Part shown: piece after piece, positions 42,667-52,101 of the stretch
Layout of the letters: each line of letters starts with the position of its first letter
How positions within the stretch are numbered: the first letter of the stretch is position 1
Origin: JABCPE02 sp963516675
GTDB lineage: Bacteria > Bacteroidota > Bacteroidia > Flavobacteriales > Weeksellaceae
Direction: 5' to 3'
NCBI GenBank assembly: GCA_963516675.1
Contig: CAUQBH010000009.1
Span: 1 to 64,000 of the forward strand
Length of the DNA: 64,000 nt
Made by a program: the position numbers and the translations under genes
The notes under the pieces: generated by a model
What the model saw: the letters and a program-made list of their open reading frames with translations, nothing else
What the model was told of the DNA's origin: nothing
The model's database searches: none

Positions 42667-43243
42667 AAGTATAAAAGTAGAAGACCAAAAAGCATTCTTA
42701 TTAGACCTTCATCAGCAGAGGGTTCGCGAGACTTTTGCACATTTCGGGAAGGAGTGCAGTATAGATTTAGAAAAGATTTTCAAGGACTTAGAGCATGATG
42801 AAGACGGACTCTACAAACTGCGCATCGTGTATGATTTGGAAGGAAATTTCAAATCCCAAATGCTTCCATATGCGTTTCCAGAAATAGAAACTTTTGAACT
42901 GGTGGAAAATAATGATTTTTCGTATGATTTCAAATTTGCAGACCGCACAGAATTTGAAAAAATGAAGAAAAAAGCCCGAGCACAGGAAATCATCATCGTG
43001 AAAAATGGACAGATTACGGACACTTCATTTTCTAATCTTCTGTTCCTAAAAAACCAAACTTGGTACACACCTAAAAGTTTCTTGCTCAATGGTGTTCAGC
43101 GGCAAAACCTCCTAAAACAAGGAATAATAAAAGAAACAGAAATCACCCTACAAAACCTAAACGAATTTTCTCATTTTCAGCTCATCAACGCCATGAATGA
43201 GTTCAACCAAGATTTTGTGTATTCCATAGAAGAGCTAAAATAA
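42650..43243 (+). CDS. pabC: Aminotransferase class IV, probable aminodeoxychorismate lyase
   Basis: 197 residues, a short class IV fold. The PLP lysine is probably the one in LYKLRIVYD (near residue 55); NGQITDTSFSNLLF and LLNGVQRQNLL are the conserved cofactor-binding stretches. Releases p-aminobenzoate from aminodeoxychorismate. The gene overlaps pabB by 17 bases, which supports the lyase role over branched-chain aminotransferase. The length is about 70 residues less than E. coli PabC, mainly at the N-terminus. Confidence 0.85.
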   Translation: MSQFIESIKVEDQKAFLLDLHQQRVRETFAHFGKECSIDLEKIFKDLEHDEDGLYKLRIVYDLEGNFKSQMLPYAFPEIETFELVENNDFSYDFKFADRTEFEKMKKKARAQEIIIVKNGQITDTSFSNLLFLKNQTWYTPKSFLLNGVQRQNLLKQGIIKETEITLQNLNEFSHFQLINAMNEFNQDFVYSIEELK

Positions 43244-43270
43244 AAAGCGGATATCTATTGATACCCGCTT
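43244..43270. terminator. Terminator between pabC and lipoprotein gene
   Basis: AAGCGGaTATC, loop TATT, GATAcCCGCTT: one mismatch in an 11-bp stem, directly after the pabC stop codon, between convergent genes. Confidence 0.7.
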
Positions 43271-43277
43271 AGTTATT

Positions 43278-43703
43278 TTATAACTTTGTGTAAGTATTTC
43301 TTTTTGAACCATCACTACTTGTATAAACCATGGTATTACCATTAATTTCAAGTTTATACTTTGATCCTGAAGAAAATACAAGAATATCATTCTCTATTTT
43401 ATAAGTTCCTCCACCAACAAGATTTGTTAAAGCTCTATCGCTATAACGCTTATAACCTCCATTTGCATCATAAACTTCATATGACTCAGTTACTGGACTT
43501 TCTGTAAACTTTCCTCCTACTTTTCCTTCTTTTTTCGTCAGTTTCCATGTTCCTAATATAGCCTGCTCTAAAGGAACTGCTGTTATAGCTGGTACATTAC
43601 TATCACTACTTCTACTACATGATGTAAGTGAAGTTCCTACTAACCCTACAGCTGCAAGAGCAGCAATAGAAAACACTCTTCTAGATAATTTTTTAAATTT
43701 CAT
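43278..43703 (-). CDS. Lipocalin-like lipoprotein
   Basis: 141 residues. A long basic N-terminus (MKFKKLSRRVFSIAALAAVG) leads to a lipobox ending in LTSC (Cys29). After a Ser/Asp linker comes AILGTWKLTKKEGK, the G-x-W start of a lipocalin-like beta barrel, then alternating strands (YEVYDANGGYKRY, GGTYKIENDILVF, YKLEINGNTMVYTSS). Small Bacteroidota lipocalin-like lipoproteins of this form have no known ligand. Stand-alone gene with two possible -7 boxes. Confidence 0.75.
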   Translation of the reverse strand: MKFKKLSRRVFSIAALAAVGLVGTSLTSCSRSSDSNVPAITAVPLEQAILGTWKLTKKEGKVGGKFTESPVTESYEVYDANGGYKRYSDRALTNLVGGGTYKIENDILVFSSGSKYKLEINGNTMVYTSSDGSKRNTYTKL

Positions 43704-43784
43704 AAATTCTAAATTTTATGCTCCTAATAATATAATAAACTTAGGAACTGGTTGAACAATTATTTTTTAACCTGATTCATACAA

Positions 43785-43792
43785 CAAATGTA
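43785..43792 (-). promoter_or_regulatory. -7 element of lipocalin-like gene
   Basis: Minus strand TACATTTG, with TTTG 22 bases upstream (43815-43818). A second perfect -7 box, TAAATTTG, lies at 43806-43813. Confidence 0.5.
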
Positions 43793-43872
43793 TAAAACAC
43801 CTTTGCAAATTTAACAAATTTTTAACACAAAACCAAAACAACCTACTTTTATTTAGAATTTAAAAATCAAAA

Positions 43873-44304
43873 TCATCGTTTTCCCTTGAAAAACTCACTG
43901 ACCAAAAGGGAGCATTCTTCCTCTAAAACGCCCGTGATGATTTCGGTTTTAGGGTGGAGTTCTATTCCTTTGTTTAGAAAACCGCGCTTTTCATCCCTTG
44001 CTCCGATAATCAAGCGGGAAATCTGCGACCAAAACAAAGCCCCAGCGCACATCATGCACGGCTCCAGAGTCACATACATCGTGCAGTCTTTCAGGTATTT
44101 ACCACCAAGTAAATTAGCCGCCGAGGTTATGCTCTGCATTTCGGCGTGGGCTGTGATGTCGTTTAGTCGTTCGGTGAGATTATGCCCTCTAGCTATGATT
44201 TTGTTATTACAAACTATCACACAGCCTATCGGAACTTCCTCTTCTTCAAGGGCATAGCGAGCCTCTTGGAGAGCTGCTTTCATAAAATATTCGTCGGAAA
44301 ACAT
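43873..44304 (-). CDS. tadA: tRNA adenosine(34) deaminase
   Basis: 143 residues. Zinc-deaminase motifs: HAEM at 53-56 (ligand His, proton-shuttle Glu55) and EPCMMC at 81-86 (Cys83, Cys86). PIGCVIVCNNKIIARGHN precedes them as usual. It converts adenosine 34 of tRNA-Arg(ACG) to inosine; in this size class TadA is much more likely than a guanine deaminase, although the latter cannot be excluded from motifs alone. Single gene with a perfect -7 box 18 bases upstream. Confidence 0.92.
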   Translation of the reverse strand: MFSDEYFMKAALQEARYALEEEEVPIGCVIVCNNKIIARGHNLTERLNDITAHAEMQSITSAANLLGGKYLKDCTMYVTLEPCMMCAGALFWSQISRLIIGARDEKRGFLNKGIELHPKTEIITGVLEEECSLLVSEFFKGKR

Positions 44305-44321
44305 ATTTCTAAATGTTTCAG

Positions 44322-44329
44322 CAAAAATA
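44322..44329 (-). promoter_or_regulatory. -7 element of tadA
   Basis: Minus strand TATTTTTG, perfect TAnnTTTG. Confidence 0.55.
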
Positions 44330-44380
44330 GAAAATAAAAATCTGCTTTCATGGGAAATGTTCTTTTCTGTTATATTTTTC

Positions 44381-44388
44381 TAATTTTG
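44381..44388 (+). promoter_or_regulatory. -7 element of polytopic membrane protein gene
   Basis: TAATTTTG, perfect TAnnTTTG, ending five bases before the ATG at 44394, so the mRNA would have almost no leader. Confidence 0.55.
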
Positions 44389-44393
44389 CAGTG

Positions 44394-45671
44394 ATGACAA
44401 AACTAAAATCAAAAATCCAAAGCGCCCTTTCCCTTCTCTTCCCAAATAACAAAGCTGAATATCTTTTATTCGGCTTATTTGTGCTTGTTTATGGAAGTTT
44501 AGGAAGTATCATCGCACTGAAATACCGCATCATTTTTGATGACCGTATTCCATGGGATGCTTATTTTAGTTTTGATAACCGAGCAATTATCATGACTGGC
44601 GGAGGTTTTGAACGGCATCCACTGTCTATCTATTTTTTTGATTTTTTACGGAATTTTGCACTTTTCGTTTCTAGCGGCAAGAAAAACGAGATTTTCAGAC
44701 TGGTTTGGGCATGGCTCAGCACCATTACTATTAGTTTGACTTTGGTTCAGATTTATAAATATTTGACCAATATCACTTTGATTTCTAAAAAATCAGCATG
44801 GATTTTGACCATTTTTTTTGCTTTTTTCTCTACGAATATCCTTTTGTCTTTTACTCCCGAAACTTACACTTATTCGCTCTTTTTTCTGACCTTTTTTAAT
44901 TATTACACTGCAAAAAAAATCCAGCAGAAACAGAGCATTCCCTTTTTCCCGATGATGCTCTCTGGCGTAGCGATTGGAGGGCTTACCATCACGAATATTG
45001 TCAAAACTTACATTCCTATTTTATTTGAAAAAAGGCTTTTTCTGTCTTGGAAAAAATTCTGGCAAGCGACTCTGAAAGTAGCCCTTTCCGCTGGAATTTT
45101 CATTCTATTGTTCCTGATGCGAATGGATTTTAATTTGAAGCAAATTCTTACTAAAACCGATGAGCAGTATGAAAAGTTTTCCAGCGCCAAATCTGTACCT
45201 TTTTGGGATATGGTAACCTCTTGGTTTTTAGGTGGAAACATATTATTCCCTGGGTTCATTATTAAAAACTATAACAACAAGAAAGGATTTGAATACAAAG
45301 CCCTTTTTATGGATGTTTATAAATCTGACTGGCCTTATCTCTTTGTTGGGATTTTGCTCATATTGGTGATTTGGAGCATTATAAAAAACTTGAAAAATAC
45401 TTATTTCCAGATACTTACACTTTCATTTTTAGTGGATATCATCATACACTGCGTCCTAAAATTCGGGCTCAATGTTTCTTATATCTATGGAGGACATTTC
45501 GTTTTTGTCTATCCGCTGTTCCTTAGCTGGCTGTTTCATTCTTACCAAAAACAGCCCAAAATCCTGAATTTCTTGGTTTTCGTCGTTCTTGTTCTGTGTG
45601 TTTATTTGGCGGCAAATAACATCTACAGAATGAATGATTTTTTCATTTTTTTGGAAACTTATTATAAATAG
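44394..45671 (+). CDS. Polytopic membrane protein, glycosyltransferase-like
   Basis: 425 residues with about ten membrane helices. The first periplasmic loop has FDDRIPWDAYFSFDN, acidic residues after helix 1, which recalls the catalytic loop of GT-C glycosyltransferases, and a following RHPLSIYFFDFL. The loop after helix 6-7 (FNLKQILTKTDEQYEKFSSAK) is soluble. I think it is a DUF6080-type protein but am not sure. No glycan genes are adjacent. Start ATG 44394; the GTG one codon earlier is possible. Confidence 0.65.
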   Translation: MTKLKSKIQSALSLLFPNNKAEYLLFGLFVLVYGSLGSIIALKYRIIFDDRIPWDAYFSFDNRAIIMTGGGFERHPLSIYFFDFLRNFALFVSSGKKNEIFRLVWAWLSTITISLTLVQIYKYLTNITLISKKSAWILTIFFAFFSTNILLSFTPETYTYSLFFLTFFNYYTAKKIQQKQSIPFFPMMLSGVAIGGLTITNIVKTYIPILFEKRLFLSWKKFWQATLKVALSAGIFILLFLMRMDFNLKQILTKTDEQYEKFSSAKSVPFWDMVTSWFLGGNILFPGFIIKNYNNKKGFEYKALFMDVYKSDWPYLFVGILLILVIWSIIKNLKNTYFQILTLSFLVDIIIHCVLKFGLNVSYIYGGHFVFVYPLFLSWLFHSYQKQPKILNFLVFVVLVLCVYLAANNIYRMNDFFIFLETYYK

Positions 45672-45755
45672 TTTTTCTCTTTTCGATGATTTTTCTTTAA
45701 AAAATGTAAATTTTTATCACTGAAAATCAACAACTTACAAAAAACCTGTAAACTT

Positions 45756-45783
45756 GGAAACTTTTTTTTACTTTTTTGTTTCC
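45756..45783. promoter_or_regulatory. Possible operator of efflux-operon TetR
   Basis: GGAAAC, 16 bases, GTTTCC, immediately upstream of the -7 box; a second small dyad TTACA-N7-TGTAA lies at 45735-45751. Spacing is wide for TetR, so the assignment is weak. Confidence 0.3.
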
Positions 45784-45792
45784 TGGTTTTTA

Positions 45793-45800
45793 TATATTTG
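45793..45800 (+). promoter_or_regulatory. -7 element of efflux operon
   Basis: TATATTTG, perfect TAnnTTTG, 22 bases before the tetR ATG at 45822. The in-frame TTG at 45798 lies in the box. Confidence 0.6.
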
Positions 45801-45821
45801 CAAAACAAAATCGGACAAGAT

Positions 45822-46445
45822 ATGAAAGACACTATATTAGAAAAATCAAAGGAACTATTCCTTAGGAATGGCTTTAAGACCGTTGGGATGGATGATATTG
45901 CACAATCTCTTCATATTTCGAAAAAGACCATTTATCAGTATTTTCCATCAAAAGAAGATTTAGTAAAGGCTACTCTGGATTATGTGTATAATCTGGCTTT
46001 CAGCAAAGTTGCAGAAATATCAGGAAAATGCGAAACTGCTATCCATGAGCATTTCAAAATCAAAGAATCAATAGATGGTATTTTAGGGAAGGATTTTGAA
46101 ACTTCTCCTTGTTTCTTTCAGCTGAAAAAATATTACCCAGAGCTTTGTTATGATTTTGAAAAAAGACGCTGTAAGGATGTGAAAACCCACATCGAAAAAA
46201 ACATAAGTGAGGGAATAAAACAAGGTGTCTACCGAGAAAATTTGGATAAAACTTTTCTGGCCGTCCAGTTTATCGCAGGAAGTGATGCCATTGATTTGTA
46301 TGAAGCATTCCCAGAAGAAATAGGAAAAAGTATATCAATAAAAGAACATGATAACAAATTTTTAGAATTTTATCTAAGGTCAATCGTAACGCCAAAAGGT
46401 TTAGAAATAGTAGAAAATTTAATAAAAAAAGAAAATGAAATATAG
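45822..46445 (+). CDS. TetR/AcrR regulator of RND efflux operon
   Basis: 207 residues. N-terminal HTH: LRNGFKTVGMDDIAQSLHIS followed by KKTIYQYFPSKEDLVKATL, residues about 12-55, near the TetR consensus. The C-terminal part is the ligand/dimer region. It is the first gene of a four-gene operon and overlaps the tolC-like gene by 11 bases, so it most likely represses its own pump. The ligand is unknown. Start ATG 45822 is chosen over an upstream TTG inside the promoter. Confidence 0.92.
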   Translation: MKDTILEKSKELFLRNGFKTVGMDDIAQSLHISKKTIYQYFPSKEDLVKATLDYVYNLAFSKVAEISGKCETAIHEHFKIKESIDGILGKDFETSPCFFQLKKYYPELCYDFEKRRCKDVKTHIEKNISEGIKQGVYRENLDKTFLAVQFIAGSDAIDLYEAFPEEIGKSISIKEHDNKFLEFYLRSIVTPKGLEIVENLIKKENEI

Positions 46446-47736
46446 TTTATCAATAGCTTTGGCTCTACTGAGCTTCTTCCCAAAAGCGCAGGAAGAGCTG
46501 ACGCTCAGCAAAGCGGTTAATTATGCCCTAGAGCATAAAGCTGAGGCTGTAAAAGCCAAATTAGAATACGAAAACGCAGAGTACCAGATAGAGCAAGTGC
46601 GCGCAGCTACACTTCCACAGGTGAATGTCACAGGAAGTCTCACATACAACCCTATTCTGCAACAATTGAGCTTTATGGGAAATCAAGTAAAAATAGGTAA
46701 CCCATGGCAGACTTCAGCGGGAATTTCCGTTACTCAGCAGTTGTTCAACCAAAGTGTTTTCATCGGTCTGAAAGCCGCAAAAACAACCAGAGAGTTTTAT
46801 GCTATCAATCAGCAACTTACCAATGAAACTTTGATAGAAAAAGTAGCTACGGCTTACTATCAAGTTTATCAAACACAGCAAAAGCTGAAAACTGTGGAGA
46901 CGAATCTAAACAGCACCACTAAAACCAGAGACATCATAGAAGGGCTGTACAAAAGTGGTCTGGCTAAAAAGATAGATTTGGATAGAACCAATGTAGCAGT
47001 GAACAACCTAAAAGCCTCTAAACAGCAGATTTTAGATGCGCTACAACTGCAAGAACATTCCCTGAAATTCATGATAGGAATGGACATCAATAAATCCATC
47101 GTGATGCCAGAGGACACCTTTGATGCTACGCCAGCACTTCTAGGAAATGAAGCAAGCGTGGAGAACAGAACAGAAATCAAAGTTATCAATAAACAGCTGG
47201 AACTCTTGGAGCTGGACAGAAAAGCCAAAAAAGCGGAATACTATCCTACTTTGGCGCTTTCAGGAAATTTTGGCTACACTGGTGTAGGGCAAAAATTCCC
47301 TTGGTTTAGTAAAGATGAACGCACATTCTACTACAGTGCAGCGAGCATTGGGCTAAGCCTAAACATTCCTGTTTTCAATGGGTTTTCTACAAGAGCCAAA
47401 CTTCGCCAAGCCGATGTAAACATCAGAAAAGCTGAAGCAGAAAAAAGAGAAGCAGAACTAGCAATCAGTTTGGATATTGAAAACGCTAAAACTCAAATTA
47501 ACAATAGTTTAATTACTATCAATACTCAAAAAGAAAATGTGAATTTAGCGAAAAGCGTTTTAGAAAACACACAGAACAACTATAAATACGGACTTTCTAC
47601 ACTTACCGATTTATTGGATGCAGAAAAAGCCTACGCAGATGCACAGAACAACTATACCAACGCTCTGCTGGAATACAAAATAGCTGAAATAAAACTAATA
47701 AAATCAAGAGGAGAACTAAATACATTAACAAAATAA
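46435..47736 (+). CDS. TolC family outer membrane efflux protein
   Basis: 433 residues. Short signal peptide (MKYSLSIALALLSFFPKAQ), then two outer-membrane-efflux repeats, each starting with a coiled helix pair; LTLSKAVNYALEHKAEAVKAK and YYPTLALSGNFGYTG are typical. Ends with the helical NYKYGLSTLTDLLDAEKAYADAQ seen in TolC proteins. It forms the outer-membrane channel of the tripartite pump with the next two genes. The start overlaps the regulator gene; 12 bases separate it from the adaptor gene. Confidence 0.93.
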   Translation: MKYSLSIALALLSFFPKAQEELTLSKAVNYALEHKAEAVKAKLEYENAEYQIEQVRAATLPQVNVTGSLTYNPILQQLSFMGNQVKIGNPWQTSAGISVTQQLFNQSVFIGLKAAKTTREFYAINQQLTNETLIEKVATAYYQVYQTQQKLKTVETNLNSTTKTRDIIEGLYKSGLAKKIDLDRTNVAVNNLKASKQQILDALQLQEHSLKFMIGMDINKSIVMPEDTFDATPALLGNEASVENRTEIKVINKQLELLELDRKAKKAEYYPTLALSGNFGYTGVGQKFPWFSKDERTFYYSAASIGLSLNIPVFNGFSTRAKLRQADVNIRKAEAEKREAELAISLDIENAKTQINNSLITINTQKENVNLAKSVLENTQNNYKYGLSTLTDLLDAEKAYADAQNNYTNALLEYKIAEIKLIKSRGELNTLTK

Positions 47737-47748
47737 ATTTAAATAAAA

Positions 47749-48807
47749 ATGAAAAAAACAATCATAACAATCGCTTTAATCGGAGCTTCAATCGCTGGAA
47801 TTGTCTTCGTTTTAAATAAAAATAAAGAAAAAAGTGAGCAGGCAACAGCCATTGTAGCAGAGAAAAACGCCAATGTAGCTGTAAGAGCGGACATCGTAGA
47901 TTTCAGAAGCGTGAATACTCAATACGAAGCCAACGGAACTTTCCAAGCGAAGCAGGAAGTAGCCCTTTCTGCTGAAACTCAAGGGCGTGTGATTCGTGTT
48001 TTAGTAAATGAGGGAAGCCGTGTAGGCGCTGGGCAGGTTCTTGCCATCATCAAAGGTGAGCAGCAGAATGTAAATGTACAAAATGCACAGGCAGTCTATA
48101 ACAACGCCCTAGCCGAAGTAAAGCGTTTCGAAAGTGCTTACGCTTCAGGAGGTGTGACCAAGCAGCAGCTAGACCAAGTTCGCCTCCAAGCGCAAACTGC
48201 TAAAAACAGCCTTCAAAGCGCACAGCTTAGCGCTTCTGATGTGAATGTAAGAGCTTCGTTTTCAGGAATTATTAACAAGAAAAATATAGAGCCAGGTTCT
48301 TTTGTGGCGCCAGGGCAGGCTTTATTTGAAATTGTAAACATCGGCTCACTTAAATTAGAAGTAAAAGTAGATGAAAAACACATCGGTTCTGTGAGAGTAG
48401 GACAGACTGTGGAGGTTTCTTCTTCGGTTTATCCTGATGAAAAATATTCTGGAGTGGTTACCTTCGTTGCTCCAAAAGCCGATGCCAGCCTAAACTTCCC
48501 AGTAGAAGTGGAAATTAAAAATAATACCAACAACACTCTAAAAGCGGGAATGTACGGAACGGCATATTTCGGAGAGAAAGAAAACAGCCAAGTTCTGACC
48601 GTGCCGAGAACAGCCTTTGTGGGAAGTGTGAGTTCTAACCAAGTTTATGTCATCAAAAATGGAAAAGCAGAGCTGAAAACCATCACCTCAGGAAGAAACT
48701 TCGGAGATTATATAGAAGTGCTTTCTGGACTATCCAAAGGCGACCAAGTAGTAACCACTGGACAAGTGAATCTTTCAGACCTGACTCCAGTAGAAATCAT
48801 CAAATAA
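47749..48807 (+). CDS. RND efflux periplasmic adaptor (membrane fusion protein)
   Basis: 352 residues. N-terminal membrane anchor (5-24), followed by the lipoyl half AEGSRVGAGQVLAIIKGE-like segment, a coiled-coil hairpin (about 110-150, VQNAQAVYNNALAEVKRFE), the second lipoyl half (ASFSGIINKKNIEPGSFVAPG), beta-barrel and membrane-proximal domain ending LSGLSKGDQVVTTGQVNLSD. It bridges the inner-membrane pump and the outer-membrane channel. No lipobox. Second structural gene of the operon. Confidence 0.93.
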   Translation: MKKTIITIALIGASIAGIVFVLNKNKEKSEQATAIVAEKNANVAVRADIVDFRSVNTQYEANGTFQAKQEVALSAETQGRVIRVLVNEGSRVGAGQVLAIIKGEQQNVNVQNAQAVYNNALAEVKRFESAYASGGVTKQQLDQVRLQAQTAKNSLQSAQLSASDVNVRASFSGIINKKNIEPGSFVAPGQALFEIVNIGSLKLEVKVDEKHIGSVRVGQTVEVSSSVYPDEKYSGVVTFVAPKADASLNFPVEVEIKNNTNNTLKAGMYGTAYFGEKENSQVLTVPRTAFVGSVSSNQVYVIKNGKAELKTITSGRNFGDYIEVLSGLSKGDQVVTTGQVNLSDLTPVEIIK

Positions 48808-48818
48808 ATTAGAAAATT

Positions 48819-51800
48819 ATGAATTTACCTGAAATATCCATAAAGCGTCCGAGTATCATCCTCGTTCTCTTTATTATCCTTACCTTGGGAGGGATTTTCT
48901 CTTACAGCCTTCTCGGTTATGAGCTTATCCCAAAAATGGAGACCAACACCATCACTGTACAGACAGTTTACCCTGGTGCCTCGCCTTCTGAGGTAGAAAA
49001 TACCGTGACCAAAAAAATAGAAAATGCGGTATCTTCTATGGAAAATGTAAAAAAAATAGAAGCTAAATCCTTTGAGAGTTTGTCCCTGGTGGTCATTACC
49101 CTAAATACAGGAGCAGATGTAAACTACCTAATGACCGATGCCCAAAGGAAAATAAACGCCATCGTCAGCCAGTTGCCAGATGATGCCAAAACACCATCTT
49201 TGAATAAATTCTCACTGGATGATGTACCGATTATGAACCTTTCGGTGACTTCCAAAATGTCTGAAAAAGAACTCTATGATCTTTTGGATAAAAAAATCCA
49301 GCCTATTTTTTCCCGTGTAAATGGAGTTGCACAGGTAACCATGGTGGGTGGTCAGGAGAAAGAAATCCAAGTGAACATTCACCCTGAAAAATTAGAAGGC
49401 TACGGGCTGTCTATCGCTCAGGTTCAGCAGGTTATCGCAGCATCCAACTTGGATTTCCCAACAGGAAATGCGAAAACGAGAGAAAAACAGACCATCATCC
49501 GTCTAATGGGTAAAATAGGTTCCGTAGAAGAAATGAGAAGGCTGCCTATCACTACGCCTTCTGGAATGATGATTCGCCTTGGAGATATCGCAGATATACA
49601 GGATGGCGAGAAAGATGTAGAAAAAATCGCGAGAATCAACCAAAAAAACACCATCCTCTTACAGGTTACTAAGCAGTCTGATGCCAATGCCGTAGAGGTG
49701 AGTGAAGCCATCAAAAACACTATAAAAACCGTAGAAAAAGACTACGAAAAACAAGGAATAAAATTAGAGATAGCGAATGACACTACAGATTACACGCTGA
49801 ATGCTGCGAATAATGTGATTTTTGACTTGTTCCTAGCTATCGCTTTGGTAGGATTTATCATGCTATTCTTCCTACATAGTTTGAGAAATGCGGTAATTAC
49901 GATGGTAGCGATTCCTCTTTCGTTGATTGCTACTTTCATCGGATTGTATTTTATGGGATACACGCTAAACCTGATGTCCTTGCTTGGGCTTTCATTGGTG
50001 GTAGGTATCTTGGTGGATGACGCCATCGTGGTTATCGAGAACATTCACCGCCATATGGAGATGGGTAAAAACAAAGTCCGCGCAGCTTATGATGGAGCTT
50101 CTGAGATTGGATTTACCGTTACAGCGATTACTTTGGTTATCGTGGTGGTATTCCTTCCGATTGCTATGGCTACGGGACTTGTAGCGGATATCTTGGTGCA
50201 GTTCTGTGTTACAGTAATGATTTCTACAATGCTCTCCCTATTGGTATCCTTTACTATCGTGCCTTGGCTGTTCTCTAGAGTAGGAAAACTAGAACATATC
50301 AACGAAAATTCTTTCTTTGGAAAAATGATTTTCGGTTTTGAAAATATGCTGAACAACTTTACCCAAAGCATTGGTAATTTGCTAAAATGGGCATTGCAAT
50401 CAGTAAAAACAAAGCTGATAACACTAGGAGTTACTTTAGTTCTGTTCTTGGTTTCTACTATCGGGCTGTTCTCTATGGGTTACATCGGAGTGGATTTCTT
50501 CCCGAAAAGTGACAAAGGCGAGTTTTTGGTTCAGTTTGAATTAGAAAAAGATGCCTCTATCGAGAAAACCAATAAGCTCACTCAGCAGGCGGAGCAGTAC
50601 ATCAGCGGGATTCCTGATGTAGAAAAAATCATCACCACAGTAGGAAAAGCTGATGACGGGATGGCTTCCACTTCTGGAACGAAATACAAATCTCAAATCC
50701 AAGTTTTCTTGAAAAAAGATGGCAGTGTCAAAGAAAGTTCGGACATCTATTCAGCTAAACTAAAAAGAGAATTGGAGAAAAAAATCATCGGAGCGAAAAT
50801 AAAAATCGTTCAGATGGGACTCATCGGAGCAGAGCAGTCGCCTATTAACCTAACTGTAACGGCAACTGACCTAAAAGATGCCTTGGAATTTGCAAAACAA
50901 GCAGCGAAACAACTGGAAAAAATCCCAGGAGCTTCGGAAGTAAAACTTTCTTCTGAAGATGGTAACCCAGAAATCAATGTAAAAGTAGATAGAGAAAAAA
51001 TGACTTCTCTAGGACTGAACATCGCTTCTGTGGGACAAACGATGCAAATTGCTTTCTCTGGAAACACAGATTCTAAATATCGTGCTGGAGAGTATGAATA
51101 TGATATCAACATCAGATATGATGAAATCGGGAGAGCTTCCATCGATGATGTTAAAAACTTGAAATTCGTAAGTGCTACTGGGCAAGTGGTTCGTTTGGAG
51201 CAGTTTGCTGACATCAGCTATGGCTCTGGGCCTTCACTATTAGAAAGAAGAGACAAAACACCTTCTGTATCTGTCCAAGCAAAAGCTATCGGAAGACCAG
51301 CGGGAACTATCGCAGCTGAATGGGAACAGCAGCTCTCTAAAATCCAGAGAAAAGCTGGTGTAGAATACAGATGGGGAGGAAACATGGAAAACCAGCAGGA
51401 AGGTTTCGGTACATTAGGATTGGCTTTATTAGCGGCTATTGTCCTTATGTATTTGGTGATGGTGGCTCTGTATGACAGCTTTGCTACGCCGTTCATCGTG
51501 ATTTTCTCTGTTCCGCTTTCGTTCATTGGAGCTTTACTCCTAATGGCACTCACAAACCAGACGCTGAATGTCTTCACTATCTTGGGGATTATCATGCTCA
51601 TTGGTCTCGTTGCGAAAAACGCCATCATGCTTGTGGATTTCGCAAACAATAGAAAAGCAGTAGGAGACAGCACCTTTGATGCTCTGGTAGCAGCCAACCA
51701 AGCTCGTCTTCGTCCTATCTTGATGACCACCATTGCCATGGTAGCAGGGATGATACCTATTGCGATAGCATCTGGAGATGGTGCGGATATGAACCGAGGT

Positions 51801-51995
51801 GTAGCAATAGTAATCATCGGAGGCCTGATGTCCTCACTATTCCTTACACTGATAGTGATTCCTGTGGTGTATTCTATCTTTGACAGCCTCGAAAGAAGGT
51901 TTAGCAAAGGAGAAAAAACAGATTACGCCAAAGAAATGGTCGCAGACTATGAGGCAAATGCCGATTTCAAAGATGAATTTGCTTCAAAACAATAA
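48819..51995 (+). CDS. RND efflux permease (AcrB/HAE1 family)
   Basis: 1058 residues, full AcrB-like length with 12 membrane helices and two large periplasmic loops. The proton-relay region in helix 4 is GILVDDAIVVIENIHRH (two adjacent Asp) and the matching helix 10 carries GLVAKNAIMLVDFANN with the Lys. IKRPSIILVLFIILTLGG at the start is typical. A proton-driven multidrug pump; the substrate is unknown. Last gene of tetR-tolC-MFP-RND, closed by a strong terminator. Confidence 0.95.
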   Translation: MNLPEISIKRPSIILVLFIILTLGGIFSYSLLGYELIPKMETNTITVQTVYPGASPSEVENTVTKKIENAVSSMENVKKIEAKSFESLSLVVITLNTGADVNYLMTDAQRKINAIVSQLPDDAKTPSLNKFSLDDVPIMNLSVTSKMSEKELYDLLDKKIQPIFSRVNGVAQVTMVGGQEKEIQVNIHPEKLEGYGLSIAQVQQVIAASNLDFPTGNAKTREKQTIIRLMGKIGSVEEMRRLPITTPSGMMIRLGDIADIQDGEKDVEKIARINQKNTILLQVTKQSDANAVEVSEAIKNTIKTVEKDYEKQGIKLEIANDTTDYTLNAANNVIFDLFLAIALVGFIMLFFLHSLRNAVITMVAIPLSLIATFIGLYFMGYTLNLMSLLGLSLVVGILVDDAIVVIENIHRHMEMGKNKVRAAYDGASEIGFTVTAITLVIVVVFLPIAMATGLVADILVQFCVTVMISTMLSLLVSFTIVPWLFSRVGKLEHINENSFFGKMIFGFENMLNNFTQSIGNLLKWALQSVKTKLITLGVTLVLFLVSTIGLFSMGYIGVDFFPKSDKGEFLVQFELEKDASIEKTNKLTQQAEQYISGIPDVEKIITTVGKADDGMASTSGTKYKSQIQVFLKKDGSVKESSDIYSAKLKRELEKKIIGAKIKIVQMGLIGAEQSPINLTVTATDLKDALEFAKQAAKQLEKIPGASEVKLSSEDGNPEINVKVDREKMTSLGLNIASVGQTMQIAFSGNTDSKYRAGEYEYDINIRYDEIGRASIDDVKNLKFVSATGQVVRLEQFADISYGSGPSLLERRDKTPSVSVQAKAIGRPAGTIAAEWEQQLSKIQRKAGVEYRWGGNMENQQEGFGTLGLALLAAIVLMYLVMVALYDSFATPFIVIFSVPLSFIGALLLMALTNQTLNVFTILGIIMLIGLVAKNAIMLVDFANNRKAVGDSTFDALVAANQARLRPILMTTIAMVAGMIPIAIASGDGADMNRGVAIVIIGGLMSSLFLTLIVIPVVYSIFDSLERRFSKGEKTDYAKEMVADYEANADFKDEFASKQ

Positions 51996-52014
51996 TTAAT
52001 ATTTTTTTCTTTTT

Positions 52015-52047
52015 TCCCTTCAAAGTTTAGCTTTGGAGGGATTTTTA
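52015..52047 (+). terminator. Terminator of efflux operon
   Basis: TCCCTTCAAAG, five-base loop, CTTTGGAGGGA stem followed by T-rich sequence, about 20 bases past the permease stop. Confidence 0.85.
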
Positions 52048-52101
52048 TTTATATTTTTGAGAAAGATGATTGATTTTTTCTTTTTAACAAAGCAAAAAAA
52101 C

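Noticed and set aside
45756..45783. Wide inverted repeat as a definite TetR operator
   Set aside because: The 16-base spacer is unusual for TetR and the region is T-rich, so it is listed only as a low-confidence candidate.
51218..51907. 229-residue open frame on the minus strand
   Set aside because: Antisense to the RND permease gene, no start signal and no domain.
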